Source of the DNA: Pedobacter caeni
GTDB lineage: Bacteria; Bacteroidota; Bacteroidia; Sphingobacteriales; Sphingobacteriaceae
Reading direction: 5' to 3'
NCBI RefSeq assembly: GCF_900129215.1
Contig: NZ_FQUQ01000004.1
Span: 1 to 64,000 of the forward strand
DNA length: 64,000 nt
Shown here piece by piece: positions 1 through 7,386 of this stretch; the stretch's first letter is position 1, and each line of letters begins with the position of its first letter. Made by a program: the position numbers and the translations under genes. The notes below the pieces were generated by a model. It had not been told where the DNA came from, did not search any database, and was given only the letters and a program-made list of their open reading frames with translations.

Positions 1-320
1 GTCATTGGGTTATCGCCAACGATATTGATTCCTTCGGAATATTTCACAATATATCCGTCTTCAAAATGAACTTCCTTCATCTTGGCATCTTCTTCTGATT
101 TTTTGATCAGTAAAGTACCGGTTAAAGGTTTGTACTGGTTGTTTACCATCGCTTCGATGACAGAGGTATCTTCAGTTGATTCGATCTCAATATCGATCGT
201 TCCACCATACACTCCGGAAGAAGGTCTTCCTTTTGCATCTACATCACGGTTTAGGGAATAGGCACAGTGAAGTACATCGTACTCCTTGCCCGAAAAGTCT
301 AATCTTGCTTTGAAAGCCAT
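1..320 (-). CDS. tssD: T6SS tube protein TssD/Hcp (C-terminus cut by window edge)
   Basis: The minus-strand frame from the ATG at 320 gives about 106 residues beginning MAFKARLDFSGKEYDVLHC and continuing through YSLNRDVDAKGRPSSGVYGG and VNNQYKPLTGTL. I recognise this as the Bacteroidota TssD (Hcp) family of type VI secretion subtype iii, whose hexameric rings stack into the inner tube that is expelled on contraction. Family members are about 130 residues, so roughly the last 25 are outside the window. No other T6SS gene is visible here, so it may be a stand-alone hcp or the edge of a cluster to the left. The leader contains a 22-nt palindrome (477-498). Confidence 0.9.
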   Translation of the reverse strand, partial: MAFKARLDFSGKEYDVLHCAYSLNRDVDAKGRPSSGVYGGTIDIEIESTEDTSVIEAMVNNQYKPLTGTLLIKKSEEDAKMKEVHFEDGYIVKYSEGINIVGDNPM

Positions 321-476
321 AACTTTTGGTTTAAAGGTTGAAATTTAATTATCCAGAAATCAAGCCACAAAAAGTTTGCCATTTTTACGTCACAATAAAT
401 ACAGTATACGTTAAGAAGAAAAACCCTCAGAACACGCATTCAGCAAGATTAGTTTTTAAATTAAAGCTAATTTATT

Positions 477-498
477 CACCTGAGTAATCACTCAGGTG
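477..498. promoter_or_regulatory. Perfect palindrome in tssD leader
   Basis: Arms CACCTGAGT and ACTCAGGTG (9 bp, perfect) flank AATC. No T-run follows on either strand, so it does not look like a terminator. It lies 157 nt upstream of the tssD start and just downstream of a minus-strand TAGCTTTG (513-520). It could be a dimeric repressor operator or a 5' leader hairpin. Confidence 0.5.
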
Positions 499-706
499 TA
501 GGGATTAATAAACAAAGCTATCACCGCGCAAAAGGGCAAATAAAGAATAAAAAAAGCCAATTCCAGTTTGTCCGTTTCTTTTTTAAGACATAAAAACCAG
601 GCAATGTCTCATTTAGAAAACGATTTACTAGCTAAACGAATTTTCCTTCCTGATGCATTGCTGAGAAAACCTCAGGGTGTATCTTTTTTTTCAAAGCGCT
701 ATCAAT

Positions 707-714
707 TACCTTTG
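707..714 (+). promoter_or_regulatory. Bacteroidota-type -7 box, near-leaderless start
   Basis: TACCTTTG matches the TAnnTTTG -7 consensus exactly and ends 5 nt before the ATG at 720. Transcription would therefore begin at or very near the start codon. No clean -33 TTTG was found at the expected distance, so this is a half-supported promoter. Confidence 0.4.
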
Positions 715-719
715 CAGAT

Positions 720-1298
720 ATGAAAATCACATTCATCAGGCACTCAAAAGTTGATTTTAACTGGAAAACATTTTATGATTCAGAATCTTTTGATCTGGCC
801 TGCAGGGATTATGATAACGCTCCTGTGCTCGTCTCAGGAAGTAAAGCGCTGAGCCAAAGAAGGACCTACATCAGTGGACTGAAAAGAGCTGAAGAAACTG
901 CTCATGGTTTTCTGACCGGAGAAAAAGCGCTGATTAAGACTACATTATTAGATGAAATCCCGCTCCACTCCTTTACAAGTACAAAAGTGAAATTACCCAC
1001 CTTATTCTGGATGATTGCCGGCAGGTTGCAGTGGTATTTTAATTCTTCCAGACAAGCAGAAAGCCGTAAGCGATCCAAAGTCCGGATCAATCAATTTCTT
1101 GACCTGCTGGAAGAGACCCAAATGGATTGTACCATTATTGGACATGGCTTTTATTTCACACAAATGACAGGCGAAATGAAGAAAAGAGGCATCATCGGAG
1201 CCACAAAAAAAAGACTGCGCAATGAGGAGTGCAGGATCTTTATTTCAAATTCCCTTCCGGACGCAGGTACAGGCCAATCTCCGCAATCGCAGGGTTAA
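720..1298 (+). CDS. Histidine phosphatase family protein
   Basis: 192 residues opening MKITFIRHSK, with the phosphoglycerate-mutase-like catalytic RH at residues 7-8 (Ser9 in place of the usual Gly), SGLKRAEETA around residue 52 (second Arg), an acidic residue in LDEIPL near 79 and the second His in IIGHGF at 142. These are the hallmarks of the branch-1 histidine phosphatase fold (phosphohistidine intermediate). The substrate cannot be inferred. It converges on the fucosidase gene and the two coding regions overlap by 59 nt at their 3' ends, so one of the C-termini may be slightly variable. No signal peptide, so cytoplasmic. Confidence 0.78.
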   Translation: MKITFIRHSKVDFNWKTFYDSESFDLACRDYDNAPVLVSGSKALSQRRTYISGLKRAEETAHGFLTGEKALIKTTLLDEIPLHSFTSTKVKLPTLFWMIAGRLQWYFNSSRQAESRKRSKVRINQFLDLLEETQMDCTIIGHGFYFTQMTGEMKKRGIIGATKKRLRNEECRIFISNSLPDAGTGQSPQSQG

Positions 1299-2802
1299 GC
1301 CTGGAAGAAAGTATTTTCAACCTGATTTCTCTTGCTGTTACTTCAGGAAAACGCAACAAACGTTTATAACCAATTGTAGTTCCGTCAATGATTTTTTTCC
1401 AGGTTGCTCCGTCTTTATATTCCAGAACAAATTGTTCTACCCTTTGTCCGATCTGTAAATTCTCCTGAAGCAGTAACAGGTTAAACTTCCCGGCTTTATC
1501 CATTTTGAATTCCATGACCAGATCCTCTCCTTCTTTCTTTACGCTCTTCCAGTAGGAACTGTCTTTTCCATCCAGCAATACCGCGGTTTTACCGGCATTA
1601 CTTCCTTTAAGCACCGCTGATTTCAACAGGTTATGCTCAAATGTTTCGTCCAGGTGTTTTCGGAATCCTTTTAAAGCATTCACATCGCTATCACTGATTA
1701 ATCCTCTTTTATCAGGAGGAATATTCAGCAATAACACCCCGTTTCTACCTACTGAACTATAATAGATGTCCATCAATTTTTCCGGTGTTTTCACCTGAGT
1801 ATCTTCTGCCGGATGATGGAACCATCCCGGACGGATAGACACATCGATTTCTGCAGGATACCAGACCAGGCTTTTTGCTTTGGCTATTTTGGCCCTGCTG
1901 CCCAGGTCATTTGCCATAAGGTCACGCGGGGCAAAGTCGGCATCTTTCTGAGAGTTTGCAGCAATGGCTTCAGGGATCATCTGATCAGCCGGAACAACAC
2001 TCCACTCCGTCTCCCTTCCATATCCGGTTTCTGTACCTACCCATCTTACATCCGGGCCAGACACTGCAATTGTAGCCAAAGGTTGTAATTTACGGATCAG
2101 GTTGTACCATCGGCTATATTCATATACCTGTTTCTTTCCGGTTGGTCCTTCACCATTTGCACCATCAAACCAGACCTCATCAATCTGTCCGTATTGGGTA
2201 AGTAATTCTGTCAGCTGGTTGATGAAATAATCATTGTATTGCATGCTTCCGAAATAGGAAGAATTACGGTCCCAGGGCGACAGGTAAATCCCGAAGCCGA
2301 TCCCAAATTCTTTACAGGCATCAGCAACCTCCTTTACAACATCCCCTTTCCCATTTTTCCATGGGCTGTTTTTAACCGAATGCTCAGTAAATTTACTTGG
2401 CCACAGACAGAAACCATCGTGATGTTTTGCAGTCAGGATAATTTGTTTAAAACCTCCCTCTTTACAAACCTTTACCCATTGACGGGCATCGAGGTCCTGA
2501 GGGTTAAATATTTTAGGATCTTCTGTGCCATCCCCCCACTCTTTATTGGTGAAGGTATTGATCCCAAAGTGAATAAAAGCCGTCAGCTCCAGTTGTTGCC
2601 ACCTCAATTGTCGCGGAGAAGGAACCACATTTGCCGCTTTTCTGATGACATCTGCTTCCTTGTCTACCGGACTGATTTTTACATAATTTTTGTCCGTAAA
2701 AATCTGGGCTACTCCCTTTTGAGGAAAGCCAAGCACCATAGAACAACCAAAAATCAACATCATGCGATGGCAAACTTTGCCTTTTAAAAACTTTATCTCC
2801 AT
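1240..2802 (-). CDS. Exported GH29 alpha-L-fucosidase
   Basis: 520 residues with an N-terminal signal peptide ending near residue 33 (…QKGVAQ). The GH29 catalytic domain spans about residues 60-390: FIHFGINTF near 77, KHHDGFCLW at 126-134, SPWDRNSSYFG near 175 and WFDG with the probable nucleophile Asp213. Residues about 400-515 look like a discoidin (F5/8C) carbohydrate-binding module. It should release alpha-L-fucose from host or plant glycans in the periplasm. An internal Met at 14/15 would give a shorter, more typical signal sequence. The gene is alone, not inside a visible polysaccharide utilisation locus. Confidence 0.9.
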   Translation of the reverse strand: MEIKFLKGKVCHRMMLIFGCSMVLGFPQKGVAQIFTDKNYVKISPVDKEADVIRKAANVVPSPRQLRWQQLELTAFIHFGINTFTNKEWGDGTEDPKIFNPQDLDARQWVKVCKEGGFKQIILTAKHHDGFCLWPSKFTEHSVKNSPWKNGKGDVVKEVADACKEFGIGFGIYLSPWDRNSSYFGSMQYNDYFINQLTELLTQYGQIDEVWFDGANGEGPTGKKQVYEYSRWYNLIRKLQPLATIAVSGPDVRWVGTETGYGRETEWSVVPADQMIPEAIAANSQKDADFAPRDLMANDLGSRAKIAKAKSLVWYPAEIDVSIRPGWFHHPAEDTQVKTPEKLMDIYYSSVGRNGVLLLNIPPDKRGLISDSDVNALKGFRKHLDETFEHNLLKSAVLKGSNAGKTAVLLDGKDSSYWKSVKKEGEDLVMEFKMDKAGKFNLLLLQENLQIGQRVEQFVLEYKDGATWKKIIDGTTIGYKRLLRFPEVTAREIRLKILSSRLNPAIAEIGLYLRPEGNLK

Positions 2803-3034
2803 TTTCTGTATGGTATATGCACCTTAAATAAGCAAAATCATGCCCTATTCAAAGAAAGGCCGAATTTCATTTATAAAGTTCGCGTTAATTGCCAAAATGT
2901 TAAGCTTTTTTGGCATTCACCATAAGTTCAGCTGCTACCTCTCAAAGATATTGGTAAAACAAAACCGGCATCGATACTTAAGCTCAAAGGAAGAAAATGG
3001 CAGGAAGGCTAGTCAGAAAAAATAAAAACCCGGA

Positions 3035-3664
3035 TCAGGATTTTTTTTGTTCTCTTTTGGAAAGTTCGGAACCAAAAACTTTATCCCACATATCAGAGGT
3101 TACCCCATAACCTTTGGTCGCATCATCATAATGATGTAACATATGGTGTTGTTTTAGTTTTTTCCAGAAAGGAGCTGTAAACTTTGCATGGTGCAACATA
3201 TAATGCGTCATATCATAAACAAGATAGCCCAGTATAAATCCTCCGAAGAAACCATCCAGCATAGTTACCGGAACAAAGAGCTTATACAGAAAGAAAAAAG
3301 CAGTTGCCAAAGGAATGCTTGCAGATGGCGGCATCACCAGGCGATGCGCATCATTCGGATAATCATGGTGTACCCCATGAAAAATGAAATGTATCCTTTG
3401 CCCCCATTTTGATTTCGGGTAAAAATGAAATACAAAACGGTGCATCACATATTCAATTAATGTCCAGATAAAAAGCCCCAGTAAAATCTGTCCGATCGCA
3501 ATCATCGGACTATTAATCACAAAGGATTGATAAAAGAAATATCCGATTACCGGAATGAAAACAATTAAGGGGACAAAATAAGGAACCTTAGACAGGCTCT
3601 CTAAAAATGTACTCTTAAACATTCTGACAGATTCAGACGAATTGGAGATATAATTCTTTTTCAT
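3035..3664 (-). CDS. Fatty acid hydroxylase family membrane protein (Scs7/FA2H-like)
   Basis: 209 residues with hydrophobic segments near 30-50, 52-72 and 115-150. The di-iron His boxes of the sterol desaturase/fatty acid hydroxylase superfamily are complete: HRFVFH (75-80), HGVHH (96-100), HYMLHH (154-159) and HHMLHH (173-178), followed by KGYGVTSDMWDKVFG. The spacing and the ending resemble eukaryotic FA2H/Scs7, which 2-hydroxylate the N-acyl chain of sphingolipids. Sphingobacteriaceae make sphingolipids, so a ceramide fatty-acid hydroxylase role is a reasonable inference, not proved here. No sphingolipid gene is adjacent. Confidence 0.8.
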   Translation of the reverse strand: MKKNYISNSSESVRMFKSTFLESLSKVPYFVPLIVFIPVIGYFFYQSFVINSPMIAIGQILLGLFIWTLIEYVMHRFVFHFYPKSKWGQRIHFIFHGVHHDYPNDAHRLVMPPSASIPLATAFFFLYKLFVPVTMLDGFFGGFILGYLVYDMTHYMLHHAKFTAPFWKKLKQHHMLHHYDDATKGYGVTSDMWDKVFGSELSKREQKKS

Positions 3665-3812
3665 TGGGACGAACTTTTACGAACGACAAACTTATGCAGG
3701 ATTCATTAAAATTTAATTCACCATTAATAGTTATGAAATTATGATGACATTTTTAAAGATACAAAAAAAGTATTTCTTACGATATGGTAAGATTTCGCAA
3801 CAACACAGGTCG

Positions 3813-3820
3813 TAATTTTG
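3813..3820 (+). promoter_or_regulatory. -7 box of the mhqO-like operon
   Basis: TAATTTTG fits TAnnTTTG and lies 22 nt before the ATG at 3843. A matching -33 TTTG is not clear, the nearest candidate being TTTC at 3793. It would drive the four-gene set 3843-6454. Confidence 0.4.
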
Positions 3821-3842
3821 TGGTGTAATTAATAATTGAGAT

Positions 3843-4778
3843 ATGAAAAATGAAATTTTAGGTATTCACCACATCACTGCCATCGCAGGAAATGCTAAAA
3901 AGAATTATGATTTTTACACCCGGATACTGGGATTACGTTTGGTTAAAAAAACAGTTAATTTTGATGATCCGCATACTTACCATTTCTATTACGGGGATGA
4001 GCATGGAACTCCGGGGAGTATCTTGACCTTTTTTCCATGGGAAGGAATCGGAACCGGCAGAAGGGGTACAAAACAAGTTACAGAAATTGGTTACAGTGTA
4101 CCCGCAGGAAGTCTTGATTTCTGGCAGAACAGGTTAGAGAAAAATAACGTCATCTATAATAAACCCGCATTAAAATTCGGAGAAAGGTATTTAACCTTCC
4201 TTGACCCTGATGGTTTAAAATTTGAATTAACAGAAGCAAAAACTCCGGACAGCAGACCTCAATGGGAAACCACCGAAGTCAGCAAGGAAAATGCAGTACA
4301 TGGTTTCCACCACATCACCATTACCACCAATAAAATGGAAGCTACAGCAGCAATATTAACCCATGTATTGGGCTATCGTTTACAGGAAACAGAAGTGAAC
4401 CGTTCCCGTTTCACTACCGATACTGTTGCCCATGCGGCAATCGTAGATCTGGTGGAAGCACCGGGAGAAGCAATCGGTCATGTTGCAGGCGGATCAGTAC
4501 ACCATGTGGCTTTCCGGGTAAAAGACGAGGAGACACTCATGTATTTCAGAGATAAAATTGTAGCAATGGGCTTAAATATTACGGAAAAGATAGACCGCAA
4601 CTACTTCTATTCTCTATATTTCCGTGAGCCAGGAGGTGTACTTTTTGAACTGGCAACAGACAATCCGGGTTTCACCGTTGATGAATCTTTAGAAGAATTG
4701 GGTACCAACCTGAAATTACCTGCACAATACGAAAGTAACAGAACAGTAATTGAAGGCATTTTACCAAAATTAAGTTAA
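3843..4778 (+). CDS. VOC-family ring-cleaving dioxygenase (MhqO-like)
   Basis: 311 residues built from two vicinal-oxygen-chelate modules: GIHHITAIAG at 7-16 starts the first, HGFHHITITT around 153 the second, and HHVAFRVKDE plus LYFREPGGVLFELATD supply later metal-ligand positions. The family includes Bacillus MhqO, a hydroquinone/catechol-type ring-cleaving dioxygenase induced by quinone stress. The downstream hydrolase begins 1 nt after this stop and resembles MhqD, which strengthens the assignment. The exact aromatic substrate is unknown. Confidence 0.82.
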   Translation: MKNEILGIHHITAIAGNAKKNYDFYTRILGLRLVKKTVNFDDPHTYHFYYGDEHGTPGSILTFFPWEGIGTGRRGTKQVTEIGYSVPAGSLDFWQNRLEKNNVIYNKPALKFGERYLTFLDPDGLKFELTEAKTPDSRPQWETTEVSKENAVHGFHHITITTNKMEATAAILTHVLGYRLQETEVNRSRFTTDTVAHAAIVDLVEAPGEAIGHVAGGSVHHVAFRVKDEETLMYFRDKIVAMGLNITEKIDRNYFYSLYFREPGGVLFELATDNPGFTVDESLEELGTNLKLPAQYESNRTVIEGILPKLS

Positions 4779-4779
4779 T

Positions 4780-5406
4780 ATGTATACACATCAGAAAAAC
4801 ATCATCACCGCTGGTGTTCCAATTGAAACTGCAGATAAAGCCATTGTCTTTTTACACGGACGAGGCGCTACGGCATCGGATATCATCAACTTAAACCAAC
4901 ATTTCAAAGTTGATGATGCGGCTTTATTTGCACCACAGGCGACCAACCACAGCTGGTATCCATACAGCTTTATGGCTCCCGAAAAGGAAAACCAACCTTC
5001 CTTAAATTCTGCCCTAACCTTGATTCAGGAGCTGGTTTCGGAGATTACTACAGGAGGTATTCCTTTGAGCAAGATCTATTTTGCAGGATTTTCTCAGGGA
5101 GCCTGTCTGACCTTGGAATACATTGCAAGGAATGCAGGTCAATATGGTGGAGCGATAGCCTTCACGGGTGGTCTGATTGGGGAAACCATTAACAGGGCAA
5201 ATTATACAGGAGATTTTATGCAAACCCCTGTATTCATCAGCACCGGCAACCCGGACCCTCATGTTCCGGTCTCCAGAGTGGAAGAGAGCGCTGGTATCCT
5301 CAAAGAAATGAAAGCAGATGTACAGGTAAAAATTTACCCGGGAAGGGTACATACGATCGGTAAAGAAGAGATCGACCTTGCCCGGAAAATGGTATTTCAT
5401 TTGTAA
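4780..5406 (+). CDS. Alpha/beta hydrolase, MhqD/phospholipase-carboxylesterase family
   Basis: 208 residues of the small carboxylesterase/phospholipase fold. It has FLHGRGA (oxyanion region, 24-30), the nucleophile elbow GFSQG with Ser105, the acid candidate Asp159 in GNPDPHVP and His191 in GRVHTI. No signal peptide, so cytoplasmic. It starts 1 nt after the dioxygenase stop, so the two are probably co-translated. In Firmicutes the same pair (mhqO-mhqD) answers quinone and diamide stress, the hydrolase probably acting on the ring-cleavage product. Confidence 0.82.
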   Translation: MYTHQKNIITAGVPIETADKAIVFLHGRGATASDIINLNQHFKVDDAALFAPQATNHSWYPYSFMAPEKENQPSLNSALTLIQELVSEITTGGIPLSKIYFAGFSQGACLTLEYIARNAGQYGGAIAFTGGLIGETINRANYTGDFMQTPVFISTGNPDPHVPVSRVEESAGILKEMKADVQVKIYPGRVHTIGKEEIDLARKMVFHL

Positions 5407-5427
5407 ATTTAACAGCACAATAAAATT

Positions 5428-6144
5428 ATGGCAAGCACAATATTACATAAAGCCAATACCCGTGGTCTTGCAGATCATGGCTGGTTAAAAAGCTATCAAA
5501 CCTTTAGCTTCGGAGCAAACTACAATCCTGAACGCATACAGTTTGGTGCGTTAAGGGTTTTAAATGATGATGTTGTAGATGGAGGAATGGGTTTTGGAGA
5601 ACATCCTCACGACAATATGGAGATCATCTCTATCGCACTGGAAGGATCCCTGCAGCATGAAGACAGCATGCACAATGTAGCTGTTATTGAACCTGGTGAG
5701 ATACAGGTCATGAGTGCGGGGACAGGAATCTACCATAAAGAGTACAACAAAAATCCTGCTCAACCCGTAAAATTCCTTCAGATCTGGTTGTTTCCGAATC
5801 AAAGGAATGTGAGCCCGAGGTATCAGCAGGAACGGTATGACACCTTATTGAAACCGAATGAGTTCAGCCAGATTTTATCTCCGGAAAAGGACGACAGTGG
5901 TGTCTGGATTTATCAGGATGCCTGGTTTCATATCGGAAAATTTGAAGCAGGGATCAAACAGACACATCTGTTGAAAAACAAAGAGAATGGTATATATGTC
6001 TTTGTGATCAAAGGATCAGTAAACGTAAATGGGCAGCAATTGGATGAAAGAGATGGATACGGATTATGGGAAACCGGTTCAATTGATCTTGAAACCCTGA
6101 CCGAAGCGGAGGTTTTATTAATGGAAGTTCCGATGAATTACTAG
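5428..6144 (+). CDS. Pirin family protein (bicupin)
   Basis: 238 residues with the pirin/YhhW pattern. An N-terminal cupin carries the metal-binding HPHDNMEI (about 58-65), a further His in SLQHEDSMHN near 76-81 and SAGTGIYHKE near 95. A C-terminal cupin holds the polar GSVNVNGQQL region. Some members are quercetin 2,3-dioxygenases, and pirins often accompany quinone-detoxification genes. It lies 21 nt after the hydrolase in the same direction. An aromatic/quinol dioxygenase activity is likely, the substrate uncertain. Confidence 0.85.
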   Translation: MASTILHKANTRGLADHGWLKSYQTFSFGANYNPERIQFGALRVLNDDVVDGGMGFGEHPHDNMEIISIALEGSLQHEDSMHNVAVIEPGEIQVMSAGTGIYHKEYNKNPAQPVKFLQIWLFPNQRNVSPRYQQERYDTLLKPNEFSQILSPEKDDSGVWIYQDAWFHIGKFEAGIKQTHLLKNKENGIYVFVIKGSVNVNGQQLDERDGYGLWETGSIDLETLTEAEVLLMEVPMNY

Positions 6145-6148
6145 GCTT

Positions 6149-6454
6149 ATGAAAAAGATAGAAATTTTGGTGGTGTGTTGTCATGAGGAAATCTCAGCAA
6201 CCATGATCAGATTGATCAATAAAGAAGAAGAAATGCTGGGCACTGCAGTCGCTTCCCCGGAAGATGCAATGGCCAGCTTCTCTTCCAAAGCTTATGACCT
6301 GGTGCTTATCGGTGCTGGTTTAGCCCCGGAAGCAGAGCAACAACTGGAGGCTGAACTAAAAAAGCAGCAGCCCGGAATTCCTGTGGTTTATCATTTTGGA
6401 GGTGGAAGCGGTTTACTTTATACAGAGATCAAACAGGCATTACGCAAAAGCTAA
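6149..6454 (+). CDS. Small receiver-like protein lacking the phosphorylation site
   Basis: 101 residues that follow the beta/alpha rhythm of a response-regulator receiver domain (KIEILVVCCHEE…, YDLVLIGAGL…, IPVVYHF). The acidic pair after beta1 is replaced by Cys-His, the phospho-acceptor Asp after beta3 by Gly, and the conserved Lys is absent. It starts 4 nt after the pirin stop, so it is co-expressed with the quinone-stress-like set. It may be a pseudo-receiver that binds a partner, possibly redox-sensitive through CC at 9-10. I do not recognise a named family. Confidence 0.6.
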   Translation: MKKIEILVVCCHEEISATMIRLINKEEEMLGTAVASPEDAMASFSSKAYDLVLIGAGLAPEAEQQLEAELKKQQPGIPVVYHFGGGSGLLYTEIKQALRKS

Positions 6455-6459
6455 CCCTT

Positions 6460-6499
6460 CTGCCGGATCAGCAGGCAGCTCTGCCTCACCCGCTTGAGG
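6460..6499 (+). terminator. Overlapping GC-rich hairpins after the pirin operon
   Basis: CTGCC (6460-6464) can pair with GGCAG (6474-6478), which can also pair with CTGCC at 6481-6485. A second stem CCTCA/TGAGG lies at 6484-6499. A T-run follows only at about 6521, so this is a weak terminator or attenuator candidate rather than a classic one. Confidence 0.3.
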
Positions 6500-6578
6500 T
6501 GCCGATAAACAAGGAGTAATGTTTTTTTATTGTATTATCTTGAGGTTTAGCATCTTTAAATGAGCGATTTTTTGTTAT

Positions 6579-6611
6579 TTTGAGTGTTATTAATACACCT
6601 GGTTATCTTTA
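6579..6611 (+). promoter_or_regulatory. Promoter of the pentose-phosphate operon
   Basis: A -33 TTTG at 6579-6582 is separated by 21 nt from TATCTTTA at 6604-6611, one mismatch from TAnnTTTG. Predicted initiation is near 6618, only a few bases before the ATG at 6624. Confidence 0.45.
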
Positions 6612-6623
6612 TACAAATTCTAC

Positions 6624-7376
6624 ATGCCTGAAGAACAGAAAAACAACAACATATTATCCATCGATATAGGTGGAACGAGTATCAAAGCATGTATTTTAGA
6701 CCCTAAGGGTGACCTGCTTTCTGAATTTAAAAAACTTCCCACTCCCAAAAACTCCAATCCGGAGGAAGTCATCAAGTCGATCAAAGAATTGGTGGCCACA
6801 TTAGATCTGCCTTTCGAGAAAATTTCTATTGGATTTCCTGGTTATGTTAAATGTGGCGTGGTGCAGAGTGCGCCAAACCTGGCAAAAAACAAGTGGACAA
6901 ATGTAGACCTTGCCCAACAGATCAGTGATACTTTTGGTAAGCCTGTCCGCCTGATCAATGATGCGGATCAGCAGGCACTGGGAATTGTAGCCGGAAAAGG
7001 CTTTGAGATCGTCTTTACAGTAGGAACCGGCTTCGGTACCGCACTGGTATTTGACGGAGACCTGCTTCCACATCTGGAGCTGGCACATCTTCCCATCACC
7101 AAAACCAAGGATTACGACGACTATCTGGGCAATAAAGCTTTTGAAAAACGCGGAAAGAAAGAATGGAATGAGCGCCTGGAACGCGTGATTGAAATCTATA
7201 AAACAGTATTTAACTACGATACCCTATATATAGGTGGTGGCAACTCCAAAGAGATTACTTTTCCATTAGACCATAACATCAAACTGGTTTCCAATAAAGA
7301 CGGAATCAAGGGTGGTGCAAAATTATGGGACCTGGAAGAGAAGTTTCATGTATTCACCACACACCCAAAAAAATAA
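6624..7376 (+). CDS. ppgK: ROK-family kinase, probably polyphosphate glucokinase
   Basis: 250 residues. The ATP/phosphate loop SIDIGGTSIKAC lies near the N-terminus, LINDADQQALG carries the likely catalytic Asp, and TVGTGFGTALV follows. The ROK zinc motif CxCGxxGC is absent and the length fits the strictly polyphosphate/ATP glucokinase branch, hence PPGK rather than an NagC-type kinase or regulator. It opens the operon with gnd, zwf and pgl, so it would make the glucose-6-phosphate those enzymes oxidise. The gene starts 248 nt after the previous stop behind its own promoter. Polyphosphate use itself is inferred. Confidence 0.72.
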   Translation: MPEEQKNNNILSIDIGGTSIKACILDPKGDLLSEFKKLPTPKNSNPEEVIKSIKELVATLDLPFEKISIGFPGYVKCGVVQSAPNLAKNKWTNVDLAQQISDTFGKPVRLINDADQQALGIVAGKGFEIVFTVGTGFGTALVFDGDLLPHLELAHLPITKTKDYDDYLGNKAFEKRGKKEWNERLERVIEIYKTVFNYDTLYIGGGNSKEITFPLDHNIKLVSNKDGIKGGAKLWDLEEKFHVFTTHPKK

Positions 7377-7386
7377 ATAGCAGATA

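Larger units (their letters stand above)
321..719. other. Intergenic region between divergent tssD and phosphatase gene
   Basis: About 400 bases without a gene. It holds a perfect 9-bp-arm palindrome at 477-498, a minus-strand TAGCTTTG box at 513-520 that could be the tssD -7 element, and a plus-strand TACCTTTG at 707-714 directly before the next gene. A short CTGAG/CTCAG inverted repeat at 661-675 is followed by a T-run. No small ORF or RNA gene is convincing. Confidence 0.5.

Noticed and set aside
2890..2915. TGCCAAAA/TTTTGGCA inverted repeat upstream of the fucosidase gene
   Set aside because: An 8-bp AT-rich stem with no second copy; it could be an operator but chance is equally likely.
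2840..3025. 61-codon plus-strand frame in the gap before the hydroxylase gene
   Set aside because: Composition is not gene-like, there is no family resemblance or start context, and it lies in a region better explained as leader DNA of the fucosidase gene.
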